Source: Orobanche coerulescens
Lineage: Eukaryota; Streptophyta; Magnoliopsida; Lamiales; Orobanchaceae
Assembly: GCA_033398695.1 (NCBI GenBank)
Contig: CM065804.1
Coordinates: 52,173,501-52,237,500 of the forward strand
Length of the DNA stretch: 64,000 bases
Reading direction: 5' to 3'
Shown: piece by piece, positions 34,339 through 46,926 of the stretch
Position numbering within the stretch: position 1 is the stretch's first letter
Layout: every line of letters starts with the position of its first letter
Program-made: the position numbers and the translations under genes
Notes under the pieces: generated by a model
The model's input: the letters and a program-made list of their open reading frames with translations, nothing else
What the model was told of the DNA's origin: nothing
Databases searched by the model: none

Positions 34339-35616
34339 ATATATTTCTCGTTGATTATTAATATGTGTGCATATTGTAATATTATAATAAGCAAATAATA
34401 GTTATTCACGAATAATAAGATTATTCAAATGTCACTGGTCCAATCACGTAGAGTGAAGACTCAAGTGATTAATGTACTAGTATAGTTTGATTGATAACAA
34501 TTGGATGATTATGCGCATGGTACGGATCAATCTTATCGGTATTAGTTGGAGAACGCAATAATAGATAGACCCACATTGTAATCACTACATGAAAATATCA
34601 TAAGTGGATCTCAATATAAAATTATGTCAAGAAATCATTGAACCTGATATTATCATAGAGTCCAACATGATAACTGTAAAGCCTTGACGTAATCCAACTT
34701 AATATGAAATATGATGATCATAAAAGGTTAGCGATGAGATTAGTGGGAGTCATGTAGAGGGAAATGAATAATCGAGATGGAGATTTGTCCCTCTCTTTCA
34801 GAAGAGAGATATCTGCTGGGCCCCTCGATAACTAGGACGGAAAGAGATGCATGACCATACTCAAATGAAGAGTCATTTGATTCAATGTGTCTACTTAAGA
34901 TCGAGAAAGCATTTCAACTTAATAAGTATGACAGTTTCCATGACTTAGTTCAAATATGATATTGCGGGATTTAGTAAGGTATTAAATAAATACCAACATA
35001 ATATAAGCCTTTTGGGTCACACATAAGACAATTAAACACAAGTAAAAGTAATTAATATAACATTAGATATTATATTTATTAAGAAATTAAATAATTAGTA
35101 CATATAATATTAGATATATCATTGGATATTAAATTTATTAAAAGATTAAATAATAAGTTATATATAATATGGGATATTATATATATAGTATTATTTAATA
35201 AGTTGTGGGGTAACTACAAGAAAAATGGACCATCAACTGCAAGAATCTGCTGCCCCTTCTTCAGTCCAAGAAGTCCCGATTAGATCATCTTATGTTCTTC
35301 CCTTAGTTGATCTTGATCAACAGTACAATCCTTCTAGCAAGGAATCATCTATTTTACTGTTTATTAATATTATTCATAAGGATCTAGCAATTCGACATGT
35401 GCAATTACTCGTATGTGGATCACCGAAAGAGAAAGGTGACTTTCATCAGCTTCTGGTCCGGATCTAAACCTGTTCTTCGAATTAAGATAATTCGACGAAG
35501 CGTTATTAAATCAATTAAATTACTGCATGAAAATCCTCTTCCTGAGTTTTTTGTTTTTATTATTCTGCTGCATTTCTGCTCATATTCGATGTATTAGATA
35601 CAAGTAAAAACTAACA
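34339..35616 (+). repeat. Ty1/copia LTR (5'), left border unclear
   Basis: The right end CTAACA (35611-35616) is followed by TGGTATCAGAG (35618-35628), a tRNA-iMet primer binding site. The sequence is AT-rich. A frame at 35225-35467 has no recognisable domain and is probably chance. The left end is hidden by LARD-M at 34338; I cannot find the TGTTAG start. Confidence 0.6.
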
Positions 35617-36207
35617 GTGGTATCAGAGTCAACTTGCATGTAATTTAATTAATTATGTAGAAGATATTTATATGTTTTGAATATATAAATTGTGTTTTTG
35701 ATTATATTTATAAAATAGAGTTTTTATAAATATTTTTTTGATTGAATTTTATAAATCGTTAGAAATAAATTTGTGTATTGTTTTTTGCAATTTTTCTGTC
35801 CAGAACTGTTCTAGAATAGATCTGTTTTCGGCGAACCGTCAGACTGGGTCTTGTCTGGGTCAGGTTGCGAACCATATTCCGTGGGTTGCGGTAAATTTGT
35901 GAAAACATTGTGCTGTGTGCTGGATCGATTCTGCGGTGTCCGGGCGCCAGGCCGTGCCTCAGCATCTGGCTGCGGCACCTGTTTGGTAGTTTCATTCACT
36001 AAGTTTTATTTAACCCAACCAGCCTATTTTGAAAATCAAAATCAATGTTGCTAAAGTGCTATTTTGTTGGTGTGGATTTCGAAATCGCGCGATTATGTGT
36101 GGTGCGGCGCAGCGCGGTCATCTGGCTATTGTCTATGTTTGTTGATTTTAACAGGGGATTTATTTATATGTTTGATAGTCAGGCAGTTTCATAATGTGTG
36201 TTTATTA
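35617..36207 (+). other. Leader of the decayed copia element, part 1
   Basis: Primer binding site at 35618-35628, then non-coding sequence up to the CACTA-type insertion at 36208. A CG-richer patch (35830-35990) yields short frames on both strands without recognisable domains. Confidence 0.55.
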
Positions 36208-37537
36208 CACTACCAAAATTCACATTTTAGCCGACGACACGTAAAAAAATGGCCGACGAATTTCATTATGGTTTAGCCGACGACTTGATCTGGGTCGTCG
36301 GCTAAACCCTTTTCGAAAAAAAATGGGATTTAGCCGACGACCCAGATCAAGTCGTCGGCTAAATCTCTAATTTAAAATTATATATAGTCCATGGAACACC
36401 AACACAATATTGTGAGTTGCTAATTTCAGTTGCTACAATATTGTGACCTTGTGAAAAAGATCAACCCGGTTCTTGGAAACCCCTTTGTGTATTTCTTGAG
36501 TTTGTGTTGCTACTTTGAGTTGTGCTAGCTGGAGTGACGAAGGTTTCTACCGGTTGTTATAATCACCATTTCGATTAATTAAGGTATTTTAATGTATTTT
36601 TTATTGTAATTTCGAAACTTTGTATTATTCATGTTGTAGATTCGAAAGCTTTTCTGTAAAGATTAATTTCTGTGATGATAATCATTAAGATTAATTGTTG
36701 TGATTCCATGATGGACTATATGATGACGCTGACTCAGACTATTACTCAGGCTGGACTGCAGGCACCTGCTCCACCGCCTTCTCTCTTCAGACAGACCCCA
36801 TCTTCACAGCCTCGTGACGAGGATCTAGAGGATGGTGGTAACCCTTCTACTTCTACATTTGGACATTTAGATAATTTTGGTAGTGGATTGTAGTTGTGTT
36901 GTTGTAGGACTCTTGTATATTTATATTTGTGTTAGAATTGTGTAAGTGATTTTGTTGACGCTACTAGTATGTTGATGAAATTTATGTTCGTGAATGTGTT
37001 GTGCGTTGTGTTGTGTTGCATATAATGTTGGGCATATTATTGATGGTATTAGTTGAATGTGTTGTGCGTTGATTGTTGTTGATAATGGGAGCTGGTGTAT
37101 AAAAATTGCAGGTGCAAAAAAACAGGTTTTGGGATCCCAAAATCTGAATTATTTTTTTTTATATTAGGTTTTAGCCGACGACCTTTAAAAGTCGTCGGCT
37201 AAAGTATATTATTTTTTGTTTTAAAAAAAAAAGTTTCAGCCGACGACCGTGCAAAATGTTGTCGGCTAATGTTTATATTTATTTTTTTTAAAAAAAACTT
37301 TAGCCGACGACAGTTTCCTCGGTCGTCCGCTAAAACCTTAAAAATTTAGCCGACGGAAAAATTTGTTGGCTAAAGTTGGAAGTTTAGCCGACGACTACCA
37401 AAAAAGTCGTCGGCTAAACCTTGGCCGACGAATATCGGCCGACGGTTTTTTAGCCGACGACTGAGGGGATTAGCCGATGATATTCACCTTTAGCCGACGA
37501 CTTAAAGTCGTCGGCTAAACCCCCGATATTGGTAGTG
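36208..37537. mobile_element. Non-autonomous CACTA (En/Spm-type) transposon
   Basis: The termini are inverted, CACTACCAA...TTGGTAGTG. Both ends hold a dense set of direct and inverted copies of TTTAGCCGACGAC / GTCGTCGGCTAAA (36224-36362 and 37170-37520, about 15 copies), as expected for subterminal transposase-binding repeats. The length is 1,330 bp and there is no transposase gene. Flanks are TTA on the left and TAA on the right, so a clean 3-bp duplication is not seen. It lies in the copia leader. Confidence 0.8.
36675..36893 (+). pseudogene. Possible tail of a CACTA-encoded protein
   Basis: This 72-codon frame inside the CACTA-type element has a Gln/Pro-rich end (TQTITQAGLQAPAPPPSLF) and an acidic Ser/Thr-rich tail. 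That composition resembles the last exon of plant En/Spm TNPA-like proteins. A splice acceptor could lie upstream but I cannot place it. Function unlikely; a weak call. Confidence 0.35.
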
Positions 37538-38461
37538 TAATTATATGATAATTAATTGTTAATATATGTTTGGTGTATGGAATGACCATAAATTAACGGC
37601 TTGTGTGTTGTTTAAATTGATTTTTATGGACTACGAGTGGTTTATTATTATTATTTACGGCCTGTATACTGTTTGCCCCTTGTAATTTTCTTTACTAGTG
37701 TATTATAATTTTTTATTAATGTAATGAAGACAAGGAGGAGATGAAGAACGGGCTCAAGGAGCCAATTCATCGCGTATGATGTTCGAAGGAGTTGGAAGAT
37801 CAATGAAGACCAATTATACCCTTTAGATTGACTTTCATGATTTTCATGTTGGCTCATAAAAATCACGTTAGGATTATGGTCATGCTATACACGGTCCTGT
37901 GCTTGATTATATCATGTGTTGCTATCTACGTCTAAATTTATGCATGTATGTGATGCGATATATATTTAGATGTATGTTAGCTAATATAGACCTGAAACAT
38001 AGGATAAAACCCCTCGTTAAAATTTTATTAATGCCATTCAATTAAAATACCAATCAAGACTTCGATCATCTTGAGCAGGTCATGCCAAAGCTGTGTGCTC
38101 GGTTTATCTTAATAAGACAGGATATGTAATGGTGATACCTATGTATTTTAATGAACTAGGAATTCAAAATAATTTTGAACCTTAAGTCATAAGATGGGAT
38201 TGTAACATGCTTGGGCATAAGATACCAAATCCCATAAGTATAATATAAAAGTTATATACGATGTAATCGATAATGAGTTATCCACCTAAAGTAGCTCAAT
38301 TCTAGGCATCATGCCAAACCTGAGTTTAGAATTGCGCAAAATGGGATCTTACCCACTGAAATTACAAATGTTGTAATATGAGGCTACTTTATTTAAATGG
38401 GAGCATTTTTAGAGAAATACAAATGTGACTGAATACTTTGCATATATAAAATGATAATAGA
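37538..38461 (+). other. Leader of the decayed copia element, part 2
   Basis: AT-rich, non-coding continuation between the CACTA-type insertion and the gag start. I see no RNA gene or repeat in it. Confidence 0.5.
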
Positions 38462-38806
38462 ATGGCATCAACCAACACATCCATCATTTCACTGTGATCC
38501 GTCCTTGAAAAGGACAAGCTCAAAGAAAATGGCAGCAACTATCTCGATTAGATCTGGAGCTTGATAATAGTTCTCAAGCAAGAAAGAAAGTTGTACTTTC
38601 TTGAGGAAGAAATTCCGATGAGCGTGCTGACAATGCTTATAAAGCAACAAAAGACAAATGGAAGAAACATTGTGATGATTCCATTGATGTCAGTTGTCCT
38701 ATGTTGGTTACCAATTGTCCAGAGCTTTAGAAGAATTTGGAAGAAATGGAAGCTTATGAGCTTAATGCTCACCTCAAATATATTTTCTCTAAGATGTGTC
38801 TAGGAT
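38462..38806 (+). pseudogene. Ty1/copia Gag N-terminal fragment
   Basis: From the ATG at 38462 the translation reads like a copia Gag N-terminus (VLEKDKLKENGSNYLD, IVLKQERKLYFLEE). It carries two stops and a frameshift near 38620, then resumes (YKATKDKWKKHCDDSIDVSC, EAYELNAHLKYIFSKMC). It breaks off at about 38806, where an unrelated LTR fragment begins. The rest of the element is missing. Confidence 0.75.
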
Positions 38807-40071
38807 AGTTAGGTTGTTGTGGGGTCATGTCGGTTGTGTTGTTGGTCTCGGGATGTATTAAGTGTTGAATGTATTGCTTGTGGATACCCTTGCGGTGTGG
38901 ACCTATACTAGGAGTAACTTATAGTCATGATTAGTCGTGGTCGTAGTTATGTGTCAGTTAGTAGACATTCTAGCTAGTGCCATAACTATATACATAATAT
39001 TCAATTTTTGGAAATTTTGGAAGTTGTGAACGCTAGTGTGCGTGAGTTGTTCTTCCATCCAGGGATGGTTCGACGGGACCTATGGAGTCCGATACTAATG
39101 GGTACGGCCGCGGAAGTGGTTTCCCACCTGGATACGGTCCGACGGGGCCTCTGGGGGTCGATATTAATGGGTACAGCCATGGGTTACCAAGTGTGGTTTT
39201 CGTGATATTGATGTTGATGTTTTCAATAATTGTGATATGTCCGGAATATCACAATATTTATCCTCGATGTTGAGATATATTATATATAGGGTCTTGGTAC
39301 TTGGCTAGAATGGCACTAGAATATGTGTTGCATGTGTTTTGTTCCTTGGTTGTGATGTTTTGGTGTCAGAATGCGGGTTTTGTTACTGTTACCCTTGCAT
39401 TGTGGTTTGAAGAAAGTTTGGGGTGAGACCCTAGGTTATTTTGCGGAAAATAACATTTTGTCGAGACCCAATTGTATTGAAAAGGTTTTATAATCTTGGA
39501 CTTGTAGTCCCAAAGACTTTCTGTCGGTTTCTAAACTCCTGAGTGGATATATTATTTTCTAGGACATTAGTTGTATTTTAAACATTGAAAACCTCTCGGG
39601 AACTCCTTTCATGGTTGTCGTTATTTTATTGTAAATGATATTTGCGTGATATATGTTGTATAGCCTGAATACTTGTACTAGCCATTCAAATGCTATCCTC
39701 TTAAATGGGGAAAATGCGTCTCATGCATTTCAGGTATGCATAGTTCGTTGGAGCAATCACAGGGATGGCATGGAAGAGGACGGATCCGCGATACTATTCA
39801 AGAGTTAAGAGTCAGTTAACATCGATAGATTGTCGAGTTAAATTTTGGCGTCCACTATATTTTATTTTGACCCCTGCGCGGGTATGTACAGTAATGAGTC
39901 TATTTTTGGGATTGATTTAGTCCTGAGACCTCATCGGTCAGTGTAAATTAATATTTGACCTTATCGGTCCGTGTTAATATGTCGTTTGACCTCGGCTGGT
40001 CAAACATTATTCGTATCGTGGTGGTTATCCTGGTAGATCTTTTAGAAAAAGGGTCTACGTCGTGTAATATT
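38807..40071 (+). repeat. LTR fragment distantly related to the LARD LTRs
   Basis: Its tail parallels the LARD-P LTR end: 'gacttgtagtccc', 'tttgacccctgcgcggg', 'gacctcatcggtc', and 'ctggtagatc' followed by 'gtcgtgtaatatt'. A two-copy repeat of about 65 bp (39065-39180, GACGGGGCCTCTGG) sits where LARD-P has its tandem array. It is truncated on the left against copia gag and on the right by the copia LTR at 40072, which replaces the expected terminal bases. Confidence 0.6.
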
Positions 40072-40202
40072 TGTTAAGAGTATGCCCGCGAATGCCACTC
40101 AGGGGATATTAGAGTGAGAGCATTGTACTTGTTATTATGTAATTCATTATCAGAAGGCAATTGTTTATTTCTTTATTTACTGGTAGTCACTGGCGTTCCC
40201 GA

Positions 40203-40255
<53 letters not shown>

Positions 40256-41970
40256 ACTAGTCCGTGTATTTGAGAACAAAACATTCCACTCCTTATTGGA
40301 TAAGGGGATCAGCACTGGAAAGGTTTATGGCTCAAATACTTAATCGTTCGCAAGTCGATGAAATTTGATTGGGCGTTAAGTTTATGTGAAGACTTGTATG
40401 ACGTGTTCTTTGACTTGGAGAGTGCCGGTCGAACACTAATGGTTAGTGGGATCACACGTTATAGGTATGCTAATTAGATTAGTATACTCGAAATGACTCA
40501 CCCTCGATTTTCGTCTCACGGATTGCACTCTGGGACAGTCAATGACGGAATCGAAAGGTTGTGATAGGTATTTGTGAACCTTCGACTTGAGGATTTAGTA
40601 GGGATGTGCTTGTGACGTTAAGATTTTCACTAGAGTAGTTCGACCCAAAAACCGGAAGGTGGGGGTCAACCTCGACATGCATCTTTACGGGCAAGTAGCA
40701 TGTTCTACTGAATACCAAGAAAGGATTATTTCTCCTATTAGTGAATGAGTATATGTCCTATGCGGTTATTGGCAAATGAGATCATAAGTCTTTGGTCAAA
40801 GCATTGGAGCTAGCTGTATTGGATACACGAAAGCTCAATGATCTCGATTTGCATTAACTCATGCATAGCGTCAAGTACAGATAGGGTTTGACTGACCGTG
40901 ATCCTATAACTTGATCGGGGCATTTGAAAGAAGGGTTTATACGTATACTGGTATTCACAACAGAATTGTTTTTGAATGATCCCAATCATTCATTCTCAGT
41001 TGGGGTACAGTGTAGGCCGCCAGGCTGGCTAGGTGATGCTACTACTACTCTCTGGTTCCTCTTATTGCTAACTGAGATGGACTTACTGAGTCGCGCAATA
41101 GGATTGACGACGGAATGAATCAAGCTTATTCTCTCTTCATCAATATTAGATATTTGATATCTAATTTATGGGACACTGGATGTCTAAATGAATTTATTAG
41201 ATAAATTAATTTACAGCCTAATGAATTAAATAAATTACTGGGTGATTAATTTAATTCATAAATATACTTATTTATTGGAGAAATTAATTATTTTATTTTG
41301 TATTTGATATCATTAATTAATTGGATTAATTGATTGATATAAATATATCGGAAGGGAATTGGATTTTATCCGTTTGGACTCACCAGAGTCTGAAATGGAC
41401 CAAACTCATCCATTTCCTTCTAGAGGCCGCCCCACCTACTACCTTTCACTCTTGATCTTTATCTCCACTTTCATGTGGATGACAAAAGACTTTATATAGA
41501 TATCTTTAGGTGGTGGAATGTTGAAGATAAAAAGAAGACTTCACTTCTTTTTCCTAACTTGGCACCTCACGGTTTTGAGAGAGACAAAGAGAGAGAAAAA
41601 TAGTTTTTCTCCAAGTCTTCATCATCTTCTTCATGCTCTTGAGTTTTCTTGGAGGAAAAATCGAGAGATCATTGAGAGAAAGTGAGTCATACGCTTAGAG
41701 TGTTATAATCACAATAAAAAGCTTCCATCACTCGATTTTAGCCGTAACCTTGGAGGTTAATTGGGTGGTCGTCGTTCCGGTCGTTTCTCCGGCATGTGGC
41801 AAGTAGAGACGCGGTGTTTTCGGCATTAGATCATTCAAGAGCTTGACGAATCGGATTCGTGGGAAGGGCATCTAAAGCTTGGGGAAACGTCTTCGTGGAT
41901 TACACCATTTAATCAACGGAATATAAGGGTATGATTTTGGATCTTCCTTTGTTTCGTACATTTACAGCGG
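40072..41970 (+). repeat. Solo or truncated LTR of the Tork-like copia family
   Basis: It begins TGTTAAGAGTATGCCC and is collinear, in opposite orientation, with the LTRs at 52200-54249 and 59482-61469 (shared: CCACTCAGGGGATATT, a (TA)n run at 40206-40252, 'ggccgccaggctggctaggtg'). The final roughly 100 bp of the family LTR (ending CGAATCCCAACA) are not found, so the right border is approximate and truncation is likely. Confidence 0.7.
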
Positions 41971-42529
41971 AATCATAAAAAATAGAAAAGAATACTCGTC
42001 CCAAAAACCATGCCATAGCCAGTATCACCGGAAAGCTCATCCCTTCACGACCGCTACTAGATCGATCTCCGAGTACCTAAAAGATAAAGCCCACGATGGG
42101 GTTAGCCACAATACTCAACAATGATAACGATTACATCAACATAAACAATTACATATCAATATAATTACCAGTGAGAATACTGCCAATGAAATCTTACCGT
42201 AGTAACCTTACCAATAGTGATAATTCATATCAATTCAACCTTTACCTCAATCCACACTTCGCGTTCTCAAGTGACAATAAATTCCAAAATAACCATCTAT
42301 ACTATATTGAAATGATACCGAGATTCTTAAAACATAAGTATTTCTCCAATATGGAATAATCCATCCCTGTCCATTTCTGTCCGCTGGATCGCACAATCGA
42401 ATTCCAATTCTTATAAAACCAATAATACACAATACATGTGTAGTCCAACTGCCCCGAAACAAATAAAAAGCCCCGGATATCGATAAAAGTATGAATGCTC
42501 ACAAGAAATAATAATAAACAACCAATGCA

Positions 42530-42975
42530 TCAACGAGAATATCACCGACATGATAAACTCCACACAAGATCAACAAAGAACCAACAACGGACGAGAATAC
42601 CATTGATATGGTAAACCCCAACAAGATCGAAAAGGGATCAACGACGAACGAGAATACCAACGACAAGGCAGACTCCAAACATGATCAATAGAGGATTAAT
42701 AACGAACGGAAATACCAACGATATGGTGAACTCCAACGAGATCAATAAGGATCAATGACGAACGAGGTTACCGACGATACGATGAATTCCAAACGAGATT
42801 AATAAAGTTCGATAATGAATGAGAATACCAACGATATGGTAAACTCCAACATGATCAATAAGGTTCGATAACAACCGAGAATACCAATGATATGGTAAAC
42901 TCCAACAAGATCAATAATGTTCGATAACAACCGAGAATACCAATGATATGGTAAACTCCAACAAGATCAATAAAG
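42530..42975. repeat. ~60-70 bp tandem array
   Basis: About seven degenerate units contain GAATACCAACGATATGG and TAAACTCCAACAAGATCAAT. The last units are nearly identical (42840-42970), while the left ones are diverged. No open frame is maintained. Confidence 0.75.
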
Positions 42976-43493
42976 TTTCACAGGCCAGATATACGAGAGA
43001 ATAAAATCATCAAACACACACATATCAAAATTATGGGATCCCAAGACAAACCCGACTATCGAACACATACAACCATACATGGACTATGAACGACCAATCA
43101 ACATGACTCAAGATGGACGTCGATCCGGAAATGTGTCTGTGCACAAGCCACCCACGGTATCAATCGGATACACGTTTGGTCTCGTGCCTAATAAGTCTCA
43201 CTAAGTACGTCTCATGTGCACAACTCAATGTGAGGTTGAAACCAACACATGACAACACGTGCCCGTCCTGAAAATCCTATACATGACCAATCAGTACGTA
43301 TCTGACTCTAGATATGTCACGATGTAACATGACAACGAAACTCGAAGAAACGTATAACCAACAAGGATCAGAAGACTTCCCAAATGAGCGATAATAGCTC
43401 CATCACGAAGGACCGACTCGACGACAATGTCATATCCCCGTCAGACAATGGTTCACAGAATGCTCAACAATGCATATGATATTAGCACATAAA

Positions 43494-43700
43494 CCCCCAA
43501 GGCCGCAACCAAGGGTCACAGAAGCATCTACACAGGAATACTCCGGACCGTGAGTGCCATATTTTGGTCTTATTCCTCAACACATTACATGCAATCACAA
43601 AATACCCCAAGGTCGCAACCAAGGGTCATGGAAGCATCTACACAAGAATACACCGGAACCTGGGTGCCATTTAGGTCTTATCCCTAAACACATCGGCCCA
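43494..43700. repeat. ~113 bp direct duplication
   Basis: Two units share CGCAACCAAGGGTCA, GAAGCATCTACACA and AGTGCCAT/GGTGCCAT, followed by 'ggtcttat'. They are collinear and about 85-90% alike by eye. Confidence 0.7.
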
Positions 43701-44816
43701 ACAAATTATAGTTCAAAGAAAGAGCACATCACAAAATATACCAAACAATGATGCACACTCATCACATGAAACATCAACACACACATGCAACAACGCAACA
43801 TGATAATTATCATAATTTAGCAATATTAGGTTACCTCAAGCCGGAGACACTAACCTTTCCACGACCAACATCCCTGAACGAATATACAGTTGTCCGAATA
43901 GTCTAAATTGAAGTACAATCCATCACTAATACCAAACCACCATCTAGAGTTCAATATCGGCATGATAAACTGTCCTCGATATCCAACATTTAATACAGTA
44001 GACCAAAGATAATTCACATCTCCGTTTCCACTAGACATCTTTAAAATCATATACATTATGATTTATCTCGGTCCAAGCATAATATATATACCACATCCCG
44101 AAAATTCATATTCACAATATCATTGCTATATGAATCGTAAATGGAATGAAATCAAAACCATTTATTAAACATTATGAACTGAGCAAGCATAACTTGCCTT
44201 GATACCAATAAGATGAAGCTGTTACCAATTCCACCGTCTTCATCTGCAAGCTCCTCAGCCCCGACCAAGGCGATCCATGCATTCTCCAATCTCAATCCCG
44301 GCATAATGGTTAAATCTACGATCGCTTATTACAACCTAATTCAATAATCAATTAACAACATGGACGATAACAATCAACAACTGATATAATCAACCAATCA
44401 AACTCACGGTTCAACGATACCTCGATCATATACGAAACCAAAGCGTTCAATTGATATAATTATGAATACAAGTCACAGTTCGATAAACGATCAATTCTAA
44501 CAAGTGTCTCAACATTGTCAATTCCAACTTCAATCTTAATTATGGATTAACAAGGTTCATCTTTGTAAATTCATAGTAAAAATCAATTATCGATTATCAT
44601 CATAATAATCTTATCAACTCATAATCATATTCGTACTTCCTATACGGATATTACACCAACAATCACATAACTCGTTTCTAGCTATGAATATTCCATATTC
44701 ATATCCAAAATACCAACACTTTACATATGTTCATCATATAATTCAAGATTTCCTCAAGAACATGAATTAATCATATCCAATTAACATCACTTAAATATCA
44801 AGAGGACACATTCCTT

Positions 44817-45577
44817 CCTACACCCCAGGCTGCAGAAACCATCAAGAGACAAGAGGAGTCAGTCCCCTCTGTCTCCCCATCCGGATCAGAAGAGGATTTC
44901 CTAGCTAATGACGAACCTCAATGGCCCCATCACAACGTCATTCTTAAATATCTTGGAGAGCAATCAGATTCCAAGATCGCTCAGCCCAACTCTCCCTACA
45001 CAGAAGCCCGCATCGAGCAGCTACAGCAAATCATTTGCCAAACTATCTTCCTATAGGATGCTGTCGAAGCCGTGTATGATGTCATTAAGGAGCTCCACTG
45101 GATGCGAGAAGCCGCTCAGGATGAACTTCCAATGCTGCAAAGGGCCATACAGGATGTGGAAGAGGCTTTCCTCCTCATGCTCAACACATTATGGAAAGCC
45201 CTTAGTCAACTGAAGCAGCATTAGGAGCGCATCCTGAAGCAAGAACAGGAAAATATGTGAGTCGCGGAGAACAAGACAGTATCCGCCCTTGAAGTCACTT
45301 GATTAAAACTATTTTCTCATGGTCACAAGATTGATGAACTTACAACAGTAGTTGCAAGTCTAGTGGACTGCGTCACAGATCTAAAGAAGAAGCAGGTCGA
45401 GTAGTTGGATATTCTTCGGGATATTCATGTCAAGGTGTCTGATCTTGATAACGCCAAAAAGGGGAAAGAGGCGAGAGAGGCTGGTAGGAGATGGCGACTA
45501 GAGAGTAAAAGGAGATGGAAGCCATATGGGATGACAGTGTTGCATCAGCAATCAAAAGACTATCCAGACTCGGGCTA
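44817..45577 (+). pseudogene. C-terminal remnant of a Sirevirus env-position ORF
   Basis: One frame from 44817 is open or nearly so for about 250 codons with five or six stops. It reads SGSEEDFLANDEPQWPHHN, then helical charged segments (ELHWMREAAQDELPMLQRA, DLKKKQVE). It lies directly before the LTR at 45786, and its helical, Glu/Lys-rich nature fits the 3' ORF that follows pol in some Sireviruses. A purine-rich tract (about 45460-45490) occurs in it, but no clean polypurine tract adjoins the LTR. Could be unrelated sequence. Confidence 0.45.
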
Positions 45578-46026
45578 GGTCAAGAAGCCAAAGGATACAG
45601 GGTTTCTGGTTCTCGTCCCGAGTTCCAGGATCCCAACTTTCCTTGAAAAAACAATATACAGAATCGTACTGGAACCAAACTCCCGACAAAAAGACATCCA
45701 ACAGCTGAAAAGTTGAAGGCATTGAAGCAAAATGAACTGATGAGATATTTCCGCATTCTCATATGGAAATCGGCCATGTTTAATATGTTAGGAATACTTA
45801 TTAGATTTTGATGATGTCATCCCTGTATTTATTTGATTATTAAAATGTATGTTTTAAGTACTTGGCAAAATGTAAAGAAGGACCAAATGAGTATCTTCTA
45901 TAGGCCAGATTATGTACTTGGCAACATATAAAGAAGAACCAAATGAGTACCTTCTCTAGGCCATATAAGTTAGGCTAAAATCGGCTAAGTATAAATCACA
46001 TAGATGTCCAAAATCAGAGAAGTCTT

Positions 46027-46273
46027 GGTCAAATAGATACATCAGAGAGGTTTGACCAAACACTGCAGAAAGACGAGTTGCAGACAAGTTTAATCAGAGA
46101 AGTCTTGGTCAACTCAACTGTTCAGAGAAGGTTGACCACAAACGACTTATCATCAGACAACGTTCTGAAGAAAGTGATTTATCAGAGAAATCCTGGTCAA
46201 AATAATTATCAGAGAAGTTTGACCAAACTACAGTCAAGTGATCACACGGAGTCCAAGTCAACTAAAGTTGACC
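46027..46273 (+). promoter_or_regulatory. W-box array in Sirevirus U3
   Basis: Seven TTGACC hexamers in alternating orientation lie at 46027, 46052, 46107, 46132, 46195, 46219 and 46268, embedded in a degenerate repeat TCAGAGAAGTCTTGGTCAA / TCAGAGAAGTTTGACCAA. TTGAC(C/T) is the known WRKY-binding W-box. TATA is about 470 bp downstream. Confidence 0.65.
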
Positions 46274-46926
46274 ATTAGATCAGATAAGTTCATCAGGTCA
46301 GAAGACTCCAGATCAGAGAAGATTAGTTGGGACAGAGAACTTCATCTCAGAGAAGTTACATCAGAGAAGTCCGACATCAGATAAGGATGACTGTACTAGA
46401 TCAGATAAGTGATCATCCAAGTAATCCAGTCCATATCAGCATGCGTGGAAAAGTCAATAATCACGGAAAGTCACATGCAGGCGTAGAGAGACAGACTGGA
46501 GAGATTCCCAGAAAAGCAAATGAATTAAATATTCACCGAGACCCACCACTGAAGACTTAAATCATATTATAATCTAAAGTTTCGGCGCCACAAGATGAAA
46601 GTCTTCACAATGGTCGGAAATGGGTTAAAATAAGGGAATCCAGCCTTGCAACGTTCGGAAAGAAAAATAATGAAGTCTATTTCTCCAACGGACGGATTTG
46701 TTACAGGAATTGCAACAGATATGAAGGAAGCTCAAGGATCGACATCTATAAATACCTAAAGATTGGAATTGAGCAAAAATACGATGCGAACGACACTTAC
46801 AAGTGAACAAAGAAATCAAAGCAAACAAAGTGAACAATAGCATCGTAAAGAGCAAGAGTTCAAAAGTTCTTATTTGAAGAAGCTCTTAGTTGTAGAAGAC
46901 AAAACACTTGTGTCTTTAAACCTGAG

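Larger units (their letters stand above)
41971..44816 (-). repeat. Degraded gypsy LTR-like region
   Basis: No coding sequence was found. Read on the minus strand, 'ggtatcaaggcaagt' (about 44200) and 'ggctaaccccatcg' (about 42100) parallel conserved points of the LARD LTRs ('gttattaaggcaagt', 'actaaccccgag'). Tandem repeats lie at 42530-42975 and 43494-43700. I infer a diverged LTR of the same broad type, but both borders are unknown. Confidence 0.4.

Noticed and set aside
35225..35467. 80-codon frame starting MDHQLQESAAPSS
   Set aside because: It lies inside a copia LTR, has no recognisable domain, and its length is expected by chance.
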